Shown here: piece after piece, positions 35,070 through 44,412 of the stretch
How positions within the stretch are numbered: the first letter of the stretch is position 1
How the letters are laid out: each line of letters opens with the position of its first letter
Assembly: GCF_907164905.1 (NCBI RefSeq)
Contig: NZ_CAJRAF010000001.1
Span: 841,001-905,000 of the forward strand
From: Dyadobacter sp. CECT 9275
Lineage (GTDB): Bacteria > Bacteroidota > Bacteroidia > Cytophagales > Spirosomataceae
Length of the DNA: 64,000 nt
Direction: 5' to 3'
Notes under the pieces: generated by a model
Told to the model about the DNA's origin: nothing
The model's input: only the letters and a program-made list of their open reading frames with translations
The model's database searches: none
Made by a program: the position numbers and the translations under genes

Positions 35070-36560
35070 ATGAAGAAACCGGATATAAATATAAAATTAC
35101 GATCACTGCGGATACTCGTCGTGCTACCCACCTTATTGGTGCTGGCAGGTTGTGAGGACTTTCTGTCCAAGGAACCAGATAGTACAAGGGCCAGAATTGA
35201 GACACCCAAGCAGGTATCTCAGCTATTGACAACCGCCTATCCACAGGCAGGCTATGTTGTCTTTGCCGAATCTATGACGGACAACGTGGCGGATAAGGGC
35301 GTAGGGACCGATGATAAAACCAACCGGTTTTCTTTCCTTTTTGAAGAAGTGGAGGCCTCTGTGGACGCATCGGATTCGCCAGATTTTTACTGGGCTGAAT
35401 GTTACAGGGCAATATCAGTAGCTAATCAGGCACTGAAAATAATAGAAGAATCGGCAGATCCTACCATTTATTCGGCCCAGAAAGGCGAGGCATTGCTGGC
35501 AAGAGCTTACGCACATTTTATGCTGGTTACCTTTTTTAGTAAATTTTATAATCCTCAGACAGCTTCCTCGGACGCAGGTATTCCTTATGTGACAGAACCC
35601 GAAACGGTAGTTATAAAAGAATATGAACGCAAGACGGTTGCCTACGTTTTCGATATGGTGGAGAAGGACATCCTGGCTGGTTTGCCGCTGATCTCCGACG
35701 GGTCTTACACTGTACCCAAATATCATTTTAACCTGGCTGCTGCCAATGCGTTTGCTGCGCGTTTTTATCTGATCAAGAAAGATTACAACAAGGTGATCCA
35801 GTATGCCAACGCAGCTTTTCCAAGTAATAATTTCGGAGATAATATGCGTCCGTGGAATACAACCATGCAAAACATGTCGCCAGCCGAACTGTTTGCAATT
35901 TATTCCAAAGCAAGCCAGGCAGCAAATCTATTGCTGGTCGAAACGGCTTCGGACATCGGCAGATACATGCCTTCCTACCGCTATGGTATGTCTTTTGCCA
36001 AGTCACAGGAAATTATGAGCAGTGAAGGGCTTGTATCATCTTCGGCGAGCTGGGCGTATCCATTATACTATCGTGGGGATAATAACTATTTTGTCCCCAA
36101 ATGGTACGAATACTTTGTGAGAGAATCCGTGAATGCTGATATAGGGTTTCCTTATGTGATGCTTCCTTTGTTCACCGTGGAGGAATTGTTGTTCAACCGG
36201 GCCGAAGCCAATGCATATCTTGGAAACCAGGCGGCTGTTCTGAGTGACCTCAACCTGTTTGCCAGCAAAAGGATTTCGGGTTACAATGCTTCTACCCATA
36301 ATATTACCATTGCGAAGGTCAGAAGCTTTTATCAGACTACTAACAATACCACCGGGCTGATCAACGCGATCCTGGATTTTAAAAGAGTAGAGTTTTTACA
36401 GGAAGGTATGCGCTGGCTGGATATTCAGCGATATAACCTGCCGGTGGAACATATCACCAGGGATGGGCAAGTGATCAGTATTCCTGCTGATTCGCCGCGC
36501 AGAGTACTTCAGATTCCGCAGTCGGCAATCCAGTATGGGCTCGAAAAAAATCCAAGATAG
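35070..36560 (+). CDS. SusD-family nutrient-binding lipoprotein
   Basis: Surface lipoprotein that binds the substrate and closes over the SusC barrel. Lipobox VVLPTLLVLAGC, then the family's EDFLSKEPDS opening, TPR-like helices (YWAECYRAISVANQALKIIEES; LLARAYAHFMLVTFFSKFY) and the C-terminal half with FTVEELLFNRAEANAYLGN and DFKRVEFLQEGMRWLDIQRY. An open frame begins at 35004, but ATG 35070 gives a proper lipoprotein signal. It follows SusC directly and is followed after about 57 bp by the HExxH lipoprotein. Confidence 0.95.
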   Translation: MKKPDINIKLRSLRILVVLPTLLVLAGCEDFLSKEPDSTRARIETPKQVSQLLTTAYPQAGYVVFAESMTDNVADKGVGTDDKTNRFSFLFEEVEASVDASDSPDFYWAECYRAISVANQALKIIEESADPTIYSAQKGEALLARAYAHFMLVTFFSKFYNPQTASSDAGIPYVTEPETVVIKEYERKTVAYVFDMVEKDILAGLPLISDGSYTVPKYHFNLAAANAFAARFYLIKKDYNKVIQYANAAFPSNNFGDNMRPWNTTMQNMSPAELFAIYSKASQAANLLLVETASDIGRYMPSYRYGMSFAKSQEIMSSEGLVSSSASWAYPLYYRGDNNYFVPKWYEYFVRESVNADIGFPYVMLPLFTVEELLFNRAEANAYLGNQAAVLSDLNLFASKRISGYNASTHNITIAKVRSFYQTTNNTTGLINAILDFKRVEFLQEGMRWLDIQRYNLPVEHITRDGQVISIPADSPRRVLQIPQSAIQYGLEKNPR

Positions 36561-36617
36561 AACGGGCAAGTGGTCTTACATGAAACCCTGGCCCCAGTAC
36601 CTTATAATTTTACTGTA

Positions 36618-37547
36618 ATGATAAGCAAACCAACTTCAAATCCGCTGTATGTAATGCTCCTGCTGCTGGGCGTTGTATTCAGTTCCTGTAAGGAAGAAAA
36701 AATAGGAGACGTTGAAAATATTCCCGGCCTGGGCGGTGATACCTGGGCACAGAGCAATATTGACAAATGGATTTTGGACAATATGACAACTCCCTACAAC
36801 ATCTCCGTTAAATATAAATGGGACCAGTTTGAGTTTTCTGATATTACAAAAAATCTTGTTCCGCCGGATGAGAAACAGATCATTCCTTTGCTTTCCAGCA
36901 TTGATAAGGCCTGGGCAAAGCCTTACACTGAAATTGCCGGCAAGGTTTTCTTTAACAAGTATTCTCCCAAAATTTTTGTTTTGTCGGGCAGTGTGGAATA
37001 TAACCTGGATGGTTCGGTAACCGGCGGGCAGGCGGAAGGTGGCCGGAAAATTGTAATGATGGGTATCAATACCTTCAAAATAAAAGGAATGCCCGGATAC
37101 GATGCAAAAACCGATTCCATTTTTGCCAAGTTCTTCATTTTCCATGTTATTCAGCATGAGTTCGGGCACATCCTGCACATGAACAAGAACTATCCGGCCG
37201 AGTACAAATCGATCAGTGCAGGGAAGTATTATGGTGCCAACTGGATCAATTTTAACGATGAAGATGCACTTAGGGATGGTTTTGTCTCCAGTTACGCAGC
37301 TTCGGGTTTTGATGATGATTTTGTTGAAACCATAGCCATTATGCTCATGGAGGGAAAACAGGGGTTTGACAAAATGGTCAATAGTATACCTGACGGGACT
37401 TCTGATAAAGGGACGACCAGGACCCAGGCTCAGGCAGCTTTGCGCCAAAAGGAAGCAATGATCGTAGCGTATTATAAAAACTCCTGGAATATCGATTTTT
37501 ACGAATTACAGAAAAAAACCAGGAGTGCAATGCTTGAGCTATTCTAG
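36618..37547 (+). CDS. Substrate-import-associated zinc metallohydrolase lipoprotein
   Basis: Lipoprotein (LYVMLLLLGVVFSSC) with a zincin motif IQHEFGHILHM: two His and Glu of HExxH, followed by a Glu in FVETIAIM that could be the third ligand. This matches the family that occurs beside SusC/SusD pairs and is named for that context; it is predicted to cut a substrate at the cell surface before import. The substrate is unknown; peptides or peptide-bonded molecules are a guess. ATG 36618 is chosen over the open frame from 36570 because it starts the lipoprotein signal. Confidence 0.85.
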   Translation: MISKPTSNPLYVMLLLLGVVFSSCKEEKIGDVENIPGLGGDTWAQSNIDKWILDNMTTPYNISVKYKWDQFEFSDITKNLVPPDEKQIIPLLSSIDKAWAKPYTEIAGKVFFNKYSPKIFVLSGSVEYNLDGSVTGGQAEGGRKIVMMGINTFKIKGMPGYDAKTDSIFAKFFIFHVIQHEFGHILHMNKNYPAEYKSISAGKYYGANWINFNDEDALRDGFVSSYAASGFDDDFVETIAIMLMEGKQGFDKMVNSIPDGTSDKGTTRTQAQAALRQKEAMIVAYYKNSWNIDFYELQKKTRSAMLELF

Positions 37548-37659
37548 TATGTTATCGTTTTACTCCGTTTGAATCATACTTAAATGATTCATGCTGCAGA
37601 TATAGGCGGCTTGACATAACACTTGCACAGCAATTAATTATTTGTAAATATTCAGGTGA

Positions 37660-38970
37660 ATGAAAAATTCTGTTTTATACTTCTTCCTTCTGGCAATCCC
37701 TTTCTGGTCGTGTAAAAATACTGACGATAGCGTCTTTGAACAATCGACAGATGCCCGCCTGAATGAGGCACTGGCAAGTTATGAAAAAGAACTTGTGGGG
37801 GCCCCTTATGGCTGGAATGCGGTGATATATCCCGGCGGCGGAGGCAGTTACGGGTTCTACTTTAAATTTAATGACCAGAACCGCGTGACGATGTACTCTG
37901 ATTTTTCGGCAGAGTCGTCTGTTACGTCCAAGGAAAGCAGCTACCGCCTAAAAGCGATGCAAACGCCTTCACTGATCTTTGATACGTATTCATATCTCCA
38001 TGTACTTTCCGACCCCGACCCGGGCGTGAACGGAGGCTCTGCGGGCGAAGGCCTTTTGTCGGATTTCGAGTTTACGATATTCCCTGATTCCGTTAAAACG
38101 GATGTGATCACACTTACAGGGACAAAAAACAAAAGCCGCCTTGTACTTACCAAAGCTACCCAGGCTGAGGCCAATGCATTTACCAACGGAGATCTGGCAA
38201 AGGCTCTTGTTTTTAATAATATATCAAAATATCTGACCTATTTTAAACGCATTAACATCGCCGGAACCACCTATGAACTTGCTGTAAACCAGGAGGAACG
38301 GACCATTAAAATGGGCTGGGCCGAAGGAGCTACCGGAAAGTCGGTCACAACCCGTTATTTTTACAATTCAAGTGGTGTCTCATTTGTGACTCCAATTGTC
38401 AACGGCTCACAAACCATCACCGGATTTACGAATATTCAATGGGACGGCAGCAAAACACAACTCAGTTTTACGGCCAATGGAACGAATGTCATAGTGGCCA
38501 GTGCTGACAAACCTCTGCTAATAGATACCGGAGCACCAAGCAGATGGTGGAATGCGCCCATTGAGTCGGGAGGGGAATGGCGTTCTGTGGAGGGCTTCCA
38601 TGTCAACGGAGTGGACAACGCTTTTGGATTGGAAAATCTTAAGCTGGGGGAAGACCCTTATGTAGTTTTAATTTTTCAACCCGGCCTGACTTCCACGTAT
38701 GACCTTTTTGGTCCTGCTTTTTTTGTGGATGGTTCACTCAGTCTTGATTACTGGTATGCTACCAGAAGGCCTACTTTTAACACCAGCGGCAAAATCACGT
38801 TTTCACTGCTGGGCACGGCCGGTACAGCACCCACATCGGGACCAATGTTTGAAACACAAAAACAGCTGTTTGATACCAACGGTTATTATTTTGTGCAGAC
38901 GTCGGATAAAACTTACGATATGGTAAGCGCCAAAGATGCCAAGGCATGGATAAGCTGGTTCAGGATTTAG
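37660..38970 (+). CDS. DUF4302 family lipoprotein
   Basis: Lipoprotein (YFFLLAIPFWSC) of 436 residues belonging to DUF4302, known mainly as a companion of SusC/SusD operons. The opening ARLNEALASYEKELVGAPYGWNA and GGGGSYGFYFKFNDQNRVTM are typical; the rest is predicted to be beta-rich. Function unknown; surface binding of the substrate is plausible. It is the last gene of the uptake operon. It ends about 50 bp before a convergent glycosyltransferase gene. Confidence 0.85.
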   Translation: MKNSVLYFFLLAIPFWSCKNTDDSVFEQSTDARLNEALASYEKELVGAPYGWNAVIYPGGGGSYGFYFKFNDQNRVTMYSDFSAESSVTSKESSYRLKAMQTPSLIFDTYSYLHVLSDPDPGVNGGSAGEGLLSDFEFTIFPDSVKTDVITLTGTKNKSRLVLTKATQAEANAFTNGDLAKALVFNNISKYLTYFKRINIAGTTYELAVNQEERTIKMGWAEGATGKSVTTRYFYNSSGVSFVTPIVNGSQTITGFTNIQWDGSKTQLSFTANGTNVIVASADKPLLIDTGAPSRWWNAPIESGGEWRSVEGFHVNGVDNAFGLENLKLGEDPYVVLIFQPGLTSTYDLFGPAFFVDGSLSLDYWYATRRPTFNTSGKITFSLLGTAGTAPTSGPMFETQKQLFDTNGYYFVQTSDKTYDMVSAKDAKAWISWFRI

Positions 38971-39022
38971 GGAAGGTGAATCATTCGATCCAAAATAATG
39001 AACCTGGTTCCCGAGCTGTGTG

Positions 39023-39793
39023 CTACCAGTATTTCCCGTTCCGCCGGGCAAAAATGAACCCGCGCCAGAAAATCCGGATATGATTGAGTAAGGTAGGGAG
39101 CAAGCCAAAATGTTTCCGAAGAACCGTGAAACGGCCCATAAGGGACTTTCGGTGGTTGGTAACGGAGAGTCCCCCGAGCAGGTAGCGGCACAAGGGCCGG
39201 TTCAGGTACTGGGTGTTGTTTGAATTTTTCAGGCAATTAATCTCCCAGTCGATATCGGCGCTGAGATTGTCGGTCAGGTATGTCGGAGCAATGCTTTTTT
39301 TAGCGATAAAAGCCTGATGGCAAACCTTCATTCCCAGTGAAAAGTCCTTCCATGTGAGGTTTTGAGGTAGCAGATGTGCCGAAAATACGCTGCGAAGCCC
39401 TACCTCAGAGCCATCTTCCCGAACGAACATGGCATCACTGTAATAAATGTCAGCACCTCCGTTGAGGGCCTTCAGCAAATTATGAAGCGTCCTGCGCTCA
39501 AAAATTTCATCTCCAGCGTTCAAAAACCACAGATACCTGCCCGACGCCAGACTTTGCCCTTTATTCATGGCATCGTACAGCCCTTTATCTGGTTCCGAAA
39601 CAATTCGGGTGATCAGTTCTCCGTACATCGTGGCTATAGCTAGTGTTTGGTCAGTGGAGTTTCCATCTATCAGCAGATATTCCACGCTGTCGGGATTCTC
39701 AATTTCAGCCAAAGCCTTTTTCACACTTTCCAGCGTCCGCCGCAGATACCGCTCTGCATTGAAAGTAATCGTGATGATGGTGAGCAAAGGCAT
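39023..39793 (-). CDS. Glycosyltransferase family 2
   Basis: A 256-residue GT-A enzyme adding a sugar to a growing polysaccharide at the cytosolic face. Motifs: TIITITFNAERYLRRTL at the N-terminus, IDGNSTDQTL (nucleotide binding), EPDKGLYDAMNKG, and the metal-binding LNAGDE. The C-terminal region lacks membrane helices. It follows the GT4 gene by 24 bp on the same strand, making a two-gene unit at the left end of the polysaccharide locus. Confidence 0.93.
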   Translation of the reverse strand: MPLLTIITITFNAERYLRRTLESVKKALAEIENPDSVEYLLIDGNSTDQTLAIATMYGELITRIVSEPDKGLYDAMNKGQSLASGRYLWFLNAGDEIFERRTLHNLLKALNGGADIYYSDAMFVREDGSEVGLRSVFSAHLLPQNLTWKDFSLGMKVCHQAFIAKKSIAPTYLTDNLSADIDWEINCLKNSNNTQYLNRPLCRYLLGGLSVTNHRKSLMGRFTVLRKHFGLLPTLLNHIRIFWRGFIFARRNGKYW

Positions 39794-39817
39794 GTGTAAT
39801 TTGAGTAGGTATGCTGA

Positions 39818-41056
39818 CTATAATAATTTCGTGTAGAGCTGGGTGTACCTATCGGCAACAACCTTTTCTGAATAATTGTGCAATACCTTTTCACGGGCGT
39901 TGAGGGAAAGGTCTTTGTCCTCATTGTTTTTCAATACCCATTGTATACCTTCGGCAAGTGATACAGAGGATTTGAAATCGGCCAGATACCCATTTTCTTT
40001 ATGATCAATCATTTCACCAATCCCCCCGGTTTCGAATCCTACGGCGGGCGTTCCGCAGGCCATAGCTTCCATAATGGTATTGGGCAGATTGTCTTCCAGT
40101 GAAGGTACTACAATCAGGTCAGCCGTATTATAGGCGTCGACCATATACTCCACTTCCGAAATTTTACCAAGGTAATGGACCCGGGTACCTAAATCATCAA
40201 AGGCATTGCTCCCCGACTTCCCGAAGATCAGTATTTCATAACTTTCATCCTGCAGGAGCTGCATGGCCTCCCGGAAATAAAGGAAGCCCTTGCGGATATC
40301 CAGGGTATTGGCTCCCGCAAACAGGATCAGTTTTTTGTCCCGAGGGAGGTTCATTCGGTTCCGGATCCCGGTCTTGTCTTTGGGTCTAAAAATATCCGTA
40401 TCAATACAATTGGGGATAGAGAGTGCGCTCAGTTGGTTGGTGAGAGCGGCATTTTGAACCAGTTGTTGCAGCCAGTGGCTGGGGGATACCAGAGAAAGAT
40501 TGGCATGCTCATATATCCGGGCTTTGATTTCAAAATGTTCGAAAGATACATCATACTGTCCGGGGCGGGAAAGGTACGGGCAATTGCAGCAGTGAGTCAG
40601 GTAATTGTTGCAGCCCCGGCTGTAATGACAGCCTCCGGTGAAGGTCCACATATCGTGCAAGGTCCAGACGACCGGCTTCCCAAGCGCTAAGAGTTTTTTG
40701 AGCGATTCCAGAGAGAGAAAGCCAAAGTTAATCCAGTGCAGATGCAGGATGTCAGCTTTTCGCACCAAAGGATGTCCACTGATGTCGTTACCAACAACTG
40801 CAGGGGAATAGGCAAACCGGACAGAGCTATCTTTTTCAAAGGGCAGAAACGCGAGTCTTTCGCCTATAAAACGACCGAGCGCCAGCTTTTTCTGCCATTT
40901 TGAATGTGCGAGTGGAGTTACGTTATCCTCGGTAATGTCGGAATCATGCACTAACATTTGCGAGGCAATACCATTATTTTGCAATGCACGGTTCAGTCTC
41001 GACGCGGCCACGGCCGCTCCTCCCTCCCGGTGAAATGTGCTTAAATGTAAAACCAT
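39818..41056 (-). CDS. Glycosyltransferase family 4 (WcaC-like)
   Basis: A 412-residue GT-B enzyme. The N-terminal half starts with LHLSTFHREGGAAVAASRL and contains VWTLHDMWTFTGGCHY followed by a cysteine-rich stretch (HCCNCPYL), features seen in colanic-acid-type transferases such as WcaC. The C-terminal half has IPNCIDTDIFRP, ILFAGANTLDIRKG and the nucleotide-sugar site PSLEDNLPNTIMEAMACGTP. It begins the short minus-strand operon with the GT2 gene and is divergent from a methyltransferase gene. Confidence 0.92.
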   Translation of the reverse strand: MVLHLSTFHREGGAAVAASRLNRALQNNGIASQMLVHDSDITEDNVTPLAHSKWQKKLALGRFIGERLAFLPFEKDSSVRFAYSPAVVGNDISGHPLVRKADILHLHWINFGFLSLESLKKLLALGKPVVWTLHDMWTFTGGCHYSRGCNNYLTHCCNCPYLSRPGQYDVSFEHFEIKARIYEHANLSLVSPSHWLQQLVQNAALTNQLSALSIPNCIDTDIFRPKDKTGIRNRMNLPRDKKLILFAGANTLDIRKGFLYFREAMQLLQDESYEILIFGKSGSNAFDDLGTRVHYLGKISEVEYMVDAYNTADLIVVPSLEDNLPNTIMEAMACGTPAVGFETGGIGEMIDHKENGYLADFKSSVSLAEGIQWVLKNNEDKDLSLNAREKVLHNYSEKVVADRYTQLYTKLL

Positions 41057-41158
41057 AGATCGTCAGAACCTGCAAATTTTATGCTCAAAAATAACAAGCC
41101 TTCTTGAATTCATTTGATATAATGTTCCAAAGTAGTTTGTTTTACATAACATTTACCA

Positions 41159-42094
41159 ATGGAAATTATGGCATTTGAAGATTTGAGTCATGATGCGCAC
41201 TCAGGATGGTTTGAAAAAAGATACTCATCTGCCGACCTGCAGGAGAAAGCCATAGAAAGGTGGAAAAAAGATAAGCGTGAAAATACCATCAATTACTGGC
41301 TGCACAAACGACTGCTGGACCTGACATTACCCTTCAGTGCAGACTTGTCCAAGACCTGGCTGACAGTGGGTGATGGCTACGGCTTTGATGCCAGTTATTT
41401 TTACGAAAAAGGATTACAAACGACTGCCACGGATATTGCCGGCACTTTTCTGCCCTTGTCGGTAAATCATAAGTTAATCGCTGATTACAGTGTTGAAAAT
41501 GTAGAGGCGCTTTCATTTGAAAACGATAGTTTCGACTACGTGTTCTGTAAAGAGGCTTATCACCATTTCCCGCGGCCTTACCTGGGAGTATATGAGATGA
41601 TCAGGGTGGCCCGGGAAGCGGTTATCATTGTTGAACCGCATGACCCGATTTCCAAAATGCCACTTTTATTGGCCATGCGTAACCTGTTTGACCGGATCGA
41701 CACAAGGCTTCTGCAGCGTTACTGGAAAAACCGGTATTCATTTGAAGAGGTGGGTAATTATGTTTTTAAGCTGTCTGAACGCGAAATGGATAAGCTGGCC
41801 AACGGCATCGGTTTGCCTATGGTAGCTTTTAAGGGCATCAATAACAACTATTACAACCCTGCCACCGGCGACCAGAAGGCGGATGACTCTTCTCCGGGTT
41901 TCAGAAAGATCAAACAAAAACTAGCCATTCACAACCTGCTCACGGATCTAACCCTGATGCCTTCCCAGGTTTTATGCGCGGTGATTTTCAAGAAGGTTCC
42001 ACAGCCCGGCGTAATGGAAGAGCTGAAAAGACAAGGTTTTCAGATTCACGTGTTCCCGCCCAATCCGTATCTGCGGAAAGTGGCGGCACAATGA
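41159..42094 (+). CDS. Class I SAM-dependent methyltransferase
   Basis: A 311-residue methyltransferase with the glycine-rich motif TVGDGYGFDASYF, the acidic strand end ATDIAG and the motif DYVFCKEAYHHFPRP; related to type-11 methyltransferases. In a polysaccharide locus it may methylate a sugar or a lipid intermediate; the substrate is not evident. Start ATG 41159, or ATG 41168 three codons later. It ends 6 bp before the convergent FkbM-type gene. Confidence 0.85.
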   Translation: MEIMAFEDLSHDAHSGWFEKRYSSADLQEKAIERWKKDKRENTINYWLHKRLLDLTLPFSADLSKTWLTVGDGYGFDASYFYEKGLQTTATDIAGTFLPLSVNHKLIADYSVENVEALSFENDSFDYVFCKEAYHHFPRPYLGVYEMIRVAREAVIIVEPHDPISKMPLLLAMRNLFDRIDTRLLQRYWKNRYSFEEVGNYVFKLSEREMDKLANGIGLPMVAFKGINNNYYNPATGDQKADDSSPGFRKIKQKLAIHNLLTDLTLMPSQVLCAVIFKKVPQPGVMEELKRQGFQIHVFPPNPYLRKVAAQ

Positions 42095-42100
42095 GGGAAG

Positions 42101-42910
42101 TTATTTAGGACGATATCCAAAAATATTCAGCTGAAGGTCCATCACATCGTTATCCCGGTACCGGTGGTTGATGAAAGGATTCCTGCGGTGCTGCATTGTA
42201 TCCAGGACGTAGCGGAAACCATTTTCTTCTAATACCTGCATAACAGTAGCAAGTGTTTGGTAATGATCAATATAAGAGTGGAACTCAACAAAGATATTTT
42301 CCACTTTGCCAAGTACGTTACGACAGTCTTTCAATACCTCGGTTTCAGCACCTTCGATGTCAATTTTTAAAAAATCAACCTTTTGTTCCGTTTTTAAGTA
42401 GTCGGCAAGGCGGATGGAAGGCACCAGAATTTTGTTGCCACCCAGGAACATGGAGGATGAGTCGGCCTCTTCGTTAGCGAACCATATTCCGTTGTCGTCC
42501 GTCCAGACAGCCTTTTCAATAACTTTTACATCCTCAATATGATTGTCGGAGAGGTTTGAACGCAGAAGATGGGCAATCGCCGGCGAGGCTTCAAACGCAG
42601 TGATGTCGGCCTTGGGGAAGAGGTTTTTGAAATACAGGATGCTCATGCCGATGTTGGCGCCACAGTCAATAATAACGGGCGTTTCGCTGCCACTGCTGAA
42701 CTTGTAACTGCCATCGGCAAAGATTTCCTTGTACTGCCACAGGAAGGACATGCAATCAGGAACCACCATTTTGTATTGATCAAAAGTTACTGCAGTTTTT
42801 TTATACCTTGGTTTGTCGCCATACTTCATCAGAAGCCGCAGGAGCATCCGGTCCTCGGGCGTTTTTAATGAATTGTAAGGTTCCTTCAGCAGGTAGCGCA
42901 GCCAGTACAT
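42101..42910 (-). CDS. FkbM family methyltransferase
   Basis: FkbM-type enzymes methylate hydroxyl groups, often of sugars. Motifs: IDCGANIGMSILYF (SAM loop), ADITAFEASPAIA, FLKIDIEGAETEVLKD, and the late VENIFVEFHSY. The open frame begins with TTG at 42949, but ATG 42910 (MYWLRYLLKEP) is the likely start, giving 270 residues. It sits alone on the minus strand among polysaccharide genes and is divergent from the UDP-sugar dehydrogenase gene. Confidence 0.88.
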   Translation of the reverse strand: MYWLRYLLKEPYNSLKTPEDRMLLRLLMKYGDKPRYKKTAVTFDQYKMVVPDCMSFLWQYKEIFADGSYKFSSGSETPVIIDCGANIGMSILYFKNLFPKADITAFEASPAIAHLLRSNLSDNHIEDVKVIEKAVWTDDNGIWFANEEADSSSMFLGGNKILVPSIRLADYLKTEQKVDFLKIDIEGAETEVLKDCRNVLGKVENIFVEFHSYIDHYQTLATVMQVLEENGFRYVLDTMQHRRNPFINHRYRDNDVMDLQLNIFGYRPK

Positions 42911-43078
42911 ATGGTTCAATTGAATTTCGTAGATCAATACCAGCGTCAAAGATATTACTATTGCTTCATTTTTGACTGGCCAGTTGAATTATCCTTCAGG
43001 CACTTAATAGTTAGAACAGGATTTTCTCCTGAAAATTAATATGTCTAGATTTATACCCCAGAAATAAATATTTTTTTC

Positions 43079-44344
43079 ATGCCCGAAATTTCGTCTTCTA
43101 AAATCGCAGTGATTGGCCTTGGTTATGTAGGACTTCCGCTTGCTGTTGAGTTCAGTCATAAATATTCTGTTTTAGGTTTTGATATCAATCAGGAGCGGAT
43201 TAAGGAGCTTAGGGACGGCCACGACCGCACGCAGGAAGTAGCTTCTGATCAACTGAGAAATGCCAAAACTTTGAATTTTTCGGCCGAAACAGAGGATCTG
43301 AAGACATGTAATGTTTTTATCGTTACGGTTCCGACACCCATCGACAGTTACAAGAAACCCGACCTTGTGCCGCTTCTGAAGGCCAGCCAGACGGTCGGCA
43401 AGGCATTGGCGCCGGGTGATATCGTGATTTACGAGTCAACCGTGTATCCCGGATGTACAGAGGAGGATTGCGTGCCGGTACTTGAGAAGGAAAGCGGACT
43501 GAAATATAATGTCGACTTTTTCTGCGGTTATTCACCTGAAAGGATTAATCCCGGGGATAAGGTTAATACGCTCACCAAAATAAAGAAGGTGACCTCGGGG
43601 TCTACAGCGGAGATAGCGCTTTTCGTGGATCAGCTTTACGGCAGTATTATCGAGGCCGGAACGCATCTGGCATCCAGTATTAAAGTTGCCGAGGCTTCCA
43701 AAGCTATAGAAAATGCCCAGCGTGATGTGAATATTTCTTTTGTCAATGAACTTGCTCTGATCTTTGACCGAATGGGAATAGACACCACCGAGGTACTGGA
43801 AGCAGCCGGTACCAAATGGAATTTTCTGAAATACAAACCTGGCCTGGTGGGTGGACATTGCATCGGGGTGGACCCTTACTACCTTGCCTATAAAGCCGAG
43901 TCACTGGGGTATTATCCGCAGGTAATTTTGTCGGGAAGGCGCGTGAATGATACCATGGGCGTTTTTGTCGCGAATAAGCTGGTGAAACTGCTGATCAGAA
44001 AGGGTCATAAAATAGAAGGTAGCCGGGTGCTTATCCTGGGTATAACGTTTAAAGAAAACTGTCCGGATATACGGAATACCAGGGTTGTGGATGTGTACGA
44101 GGAACTCACCGATTTTGGTATGAAAGTCGAGATCTTTGATCCGTGGGCTTCGGCAGCGGAAGTTTATGAAGAATACGGAATTTCCATGGCCGATGAGATA
44201 ACAGGCCATTACGAAGCGGTGGTTCTGGCAGTGGCGCATCACGATTTCCTGAACCTGAACCTTTCGGATTTTACCGATCAGAAATCGGTTTTGTTTGATA
44301 TCAAATCAACGCTGCCCAAGGATTCCGTAGACTCAAGGCTGTAA
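43079..44344 (+). CDS. Nucleotide-sugar 6-dehydrogenase (TviB/WbpO type)
   Basis: Oxidises the C6 alcohol of a UDP-N-acetylhexosamine to a carboxylate with two NAD, giving an acidic sugar precursor. Motifs: NAD-binding VIGLGYVGLPLAVEF, the DRTQEV segment typical of TviB/WbpO, VPTPIDSYKKPDL, the catalytic Cys in GGHCIGVDPYYLAYKAE, and GITFKENCPDIRNTRV. The DRT segment makes it closer to UDP-GlcNAc/GalNAc dehydrogenases than to UDP-ManNAc dehydrogenase WecC, although it lies near a wecB gene. Length 421 residues is normal. Confidence 0.9.
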   Translation: MPEISSSKIAVIGLGYVGLPLAVEFSHKYSVLGFDINQERIKELRDGHDRTQEVASDQLRNAKTLNFSAETEDLKTCNVFIVTVPTPIDSYKKPDLVPLLKASQTVGKALAPGDIVIYESTVYPGCTEEDCVPVLEKESGLKYNVDFFCGYSPERINPGDKVNTLTKIKKVTSGSTAEIALFVDQLYGSIIEAGTHLASSIKVAEASKAIENAQRDVNISFVNELALIFDRMGIDTTEVLEAAGTKWNFLKYKPGLVGGHCIGVDPYYLAYKAESLGYYPQVILSGRRVNDTMGVFVANKLVKLLIRKGHKIEGSRVLILGITFKENCPDIRNTRVVDVYEELTDFGMKVEIFDPWASAAEVYEEYGISMADEITGHYEAVVLAVAHHDFLNLNLSDFTDQKSVLFDIKSTLPKDSVDSRL

Positions 44345-44381
44345 AGCTTTCTCACTTTAATTAAAATTCTTTGCGAATGTG

Positions 44382-44389
44382 TACTTTTG
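44382..44389 (+). promoter_or_regulatory. Possible -7 box TACTTTTG
   Basis: Exact TAnnTTTG in the 68-bp gap between the dehydrogenase and the next glycosyltransferase, 23 bases before its ATG; no TTG is found at the -33 distance. Confidence 0.3.
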
Positions 44390-44412
44390 CACTTTCTCAA
44401 TGAATTAGGTAC

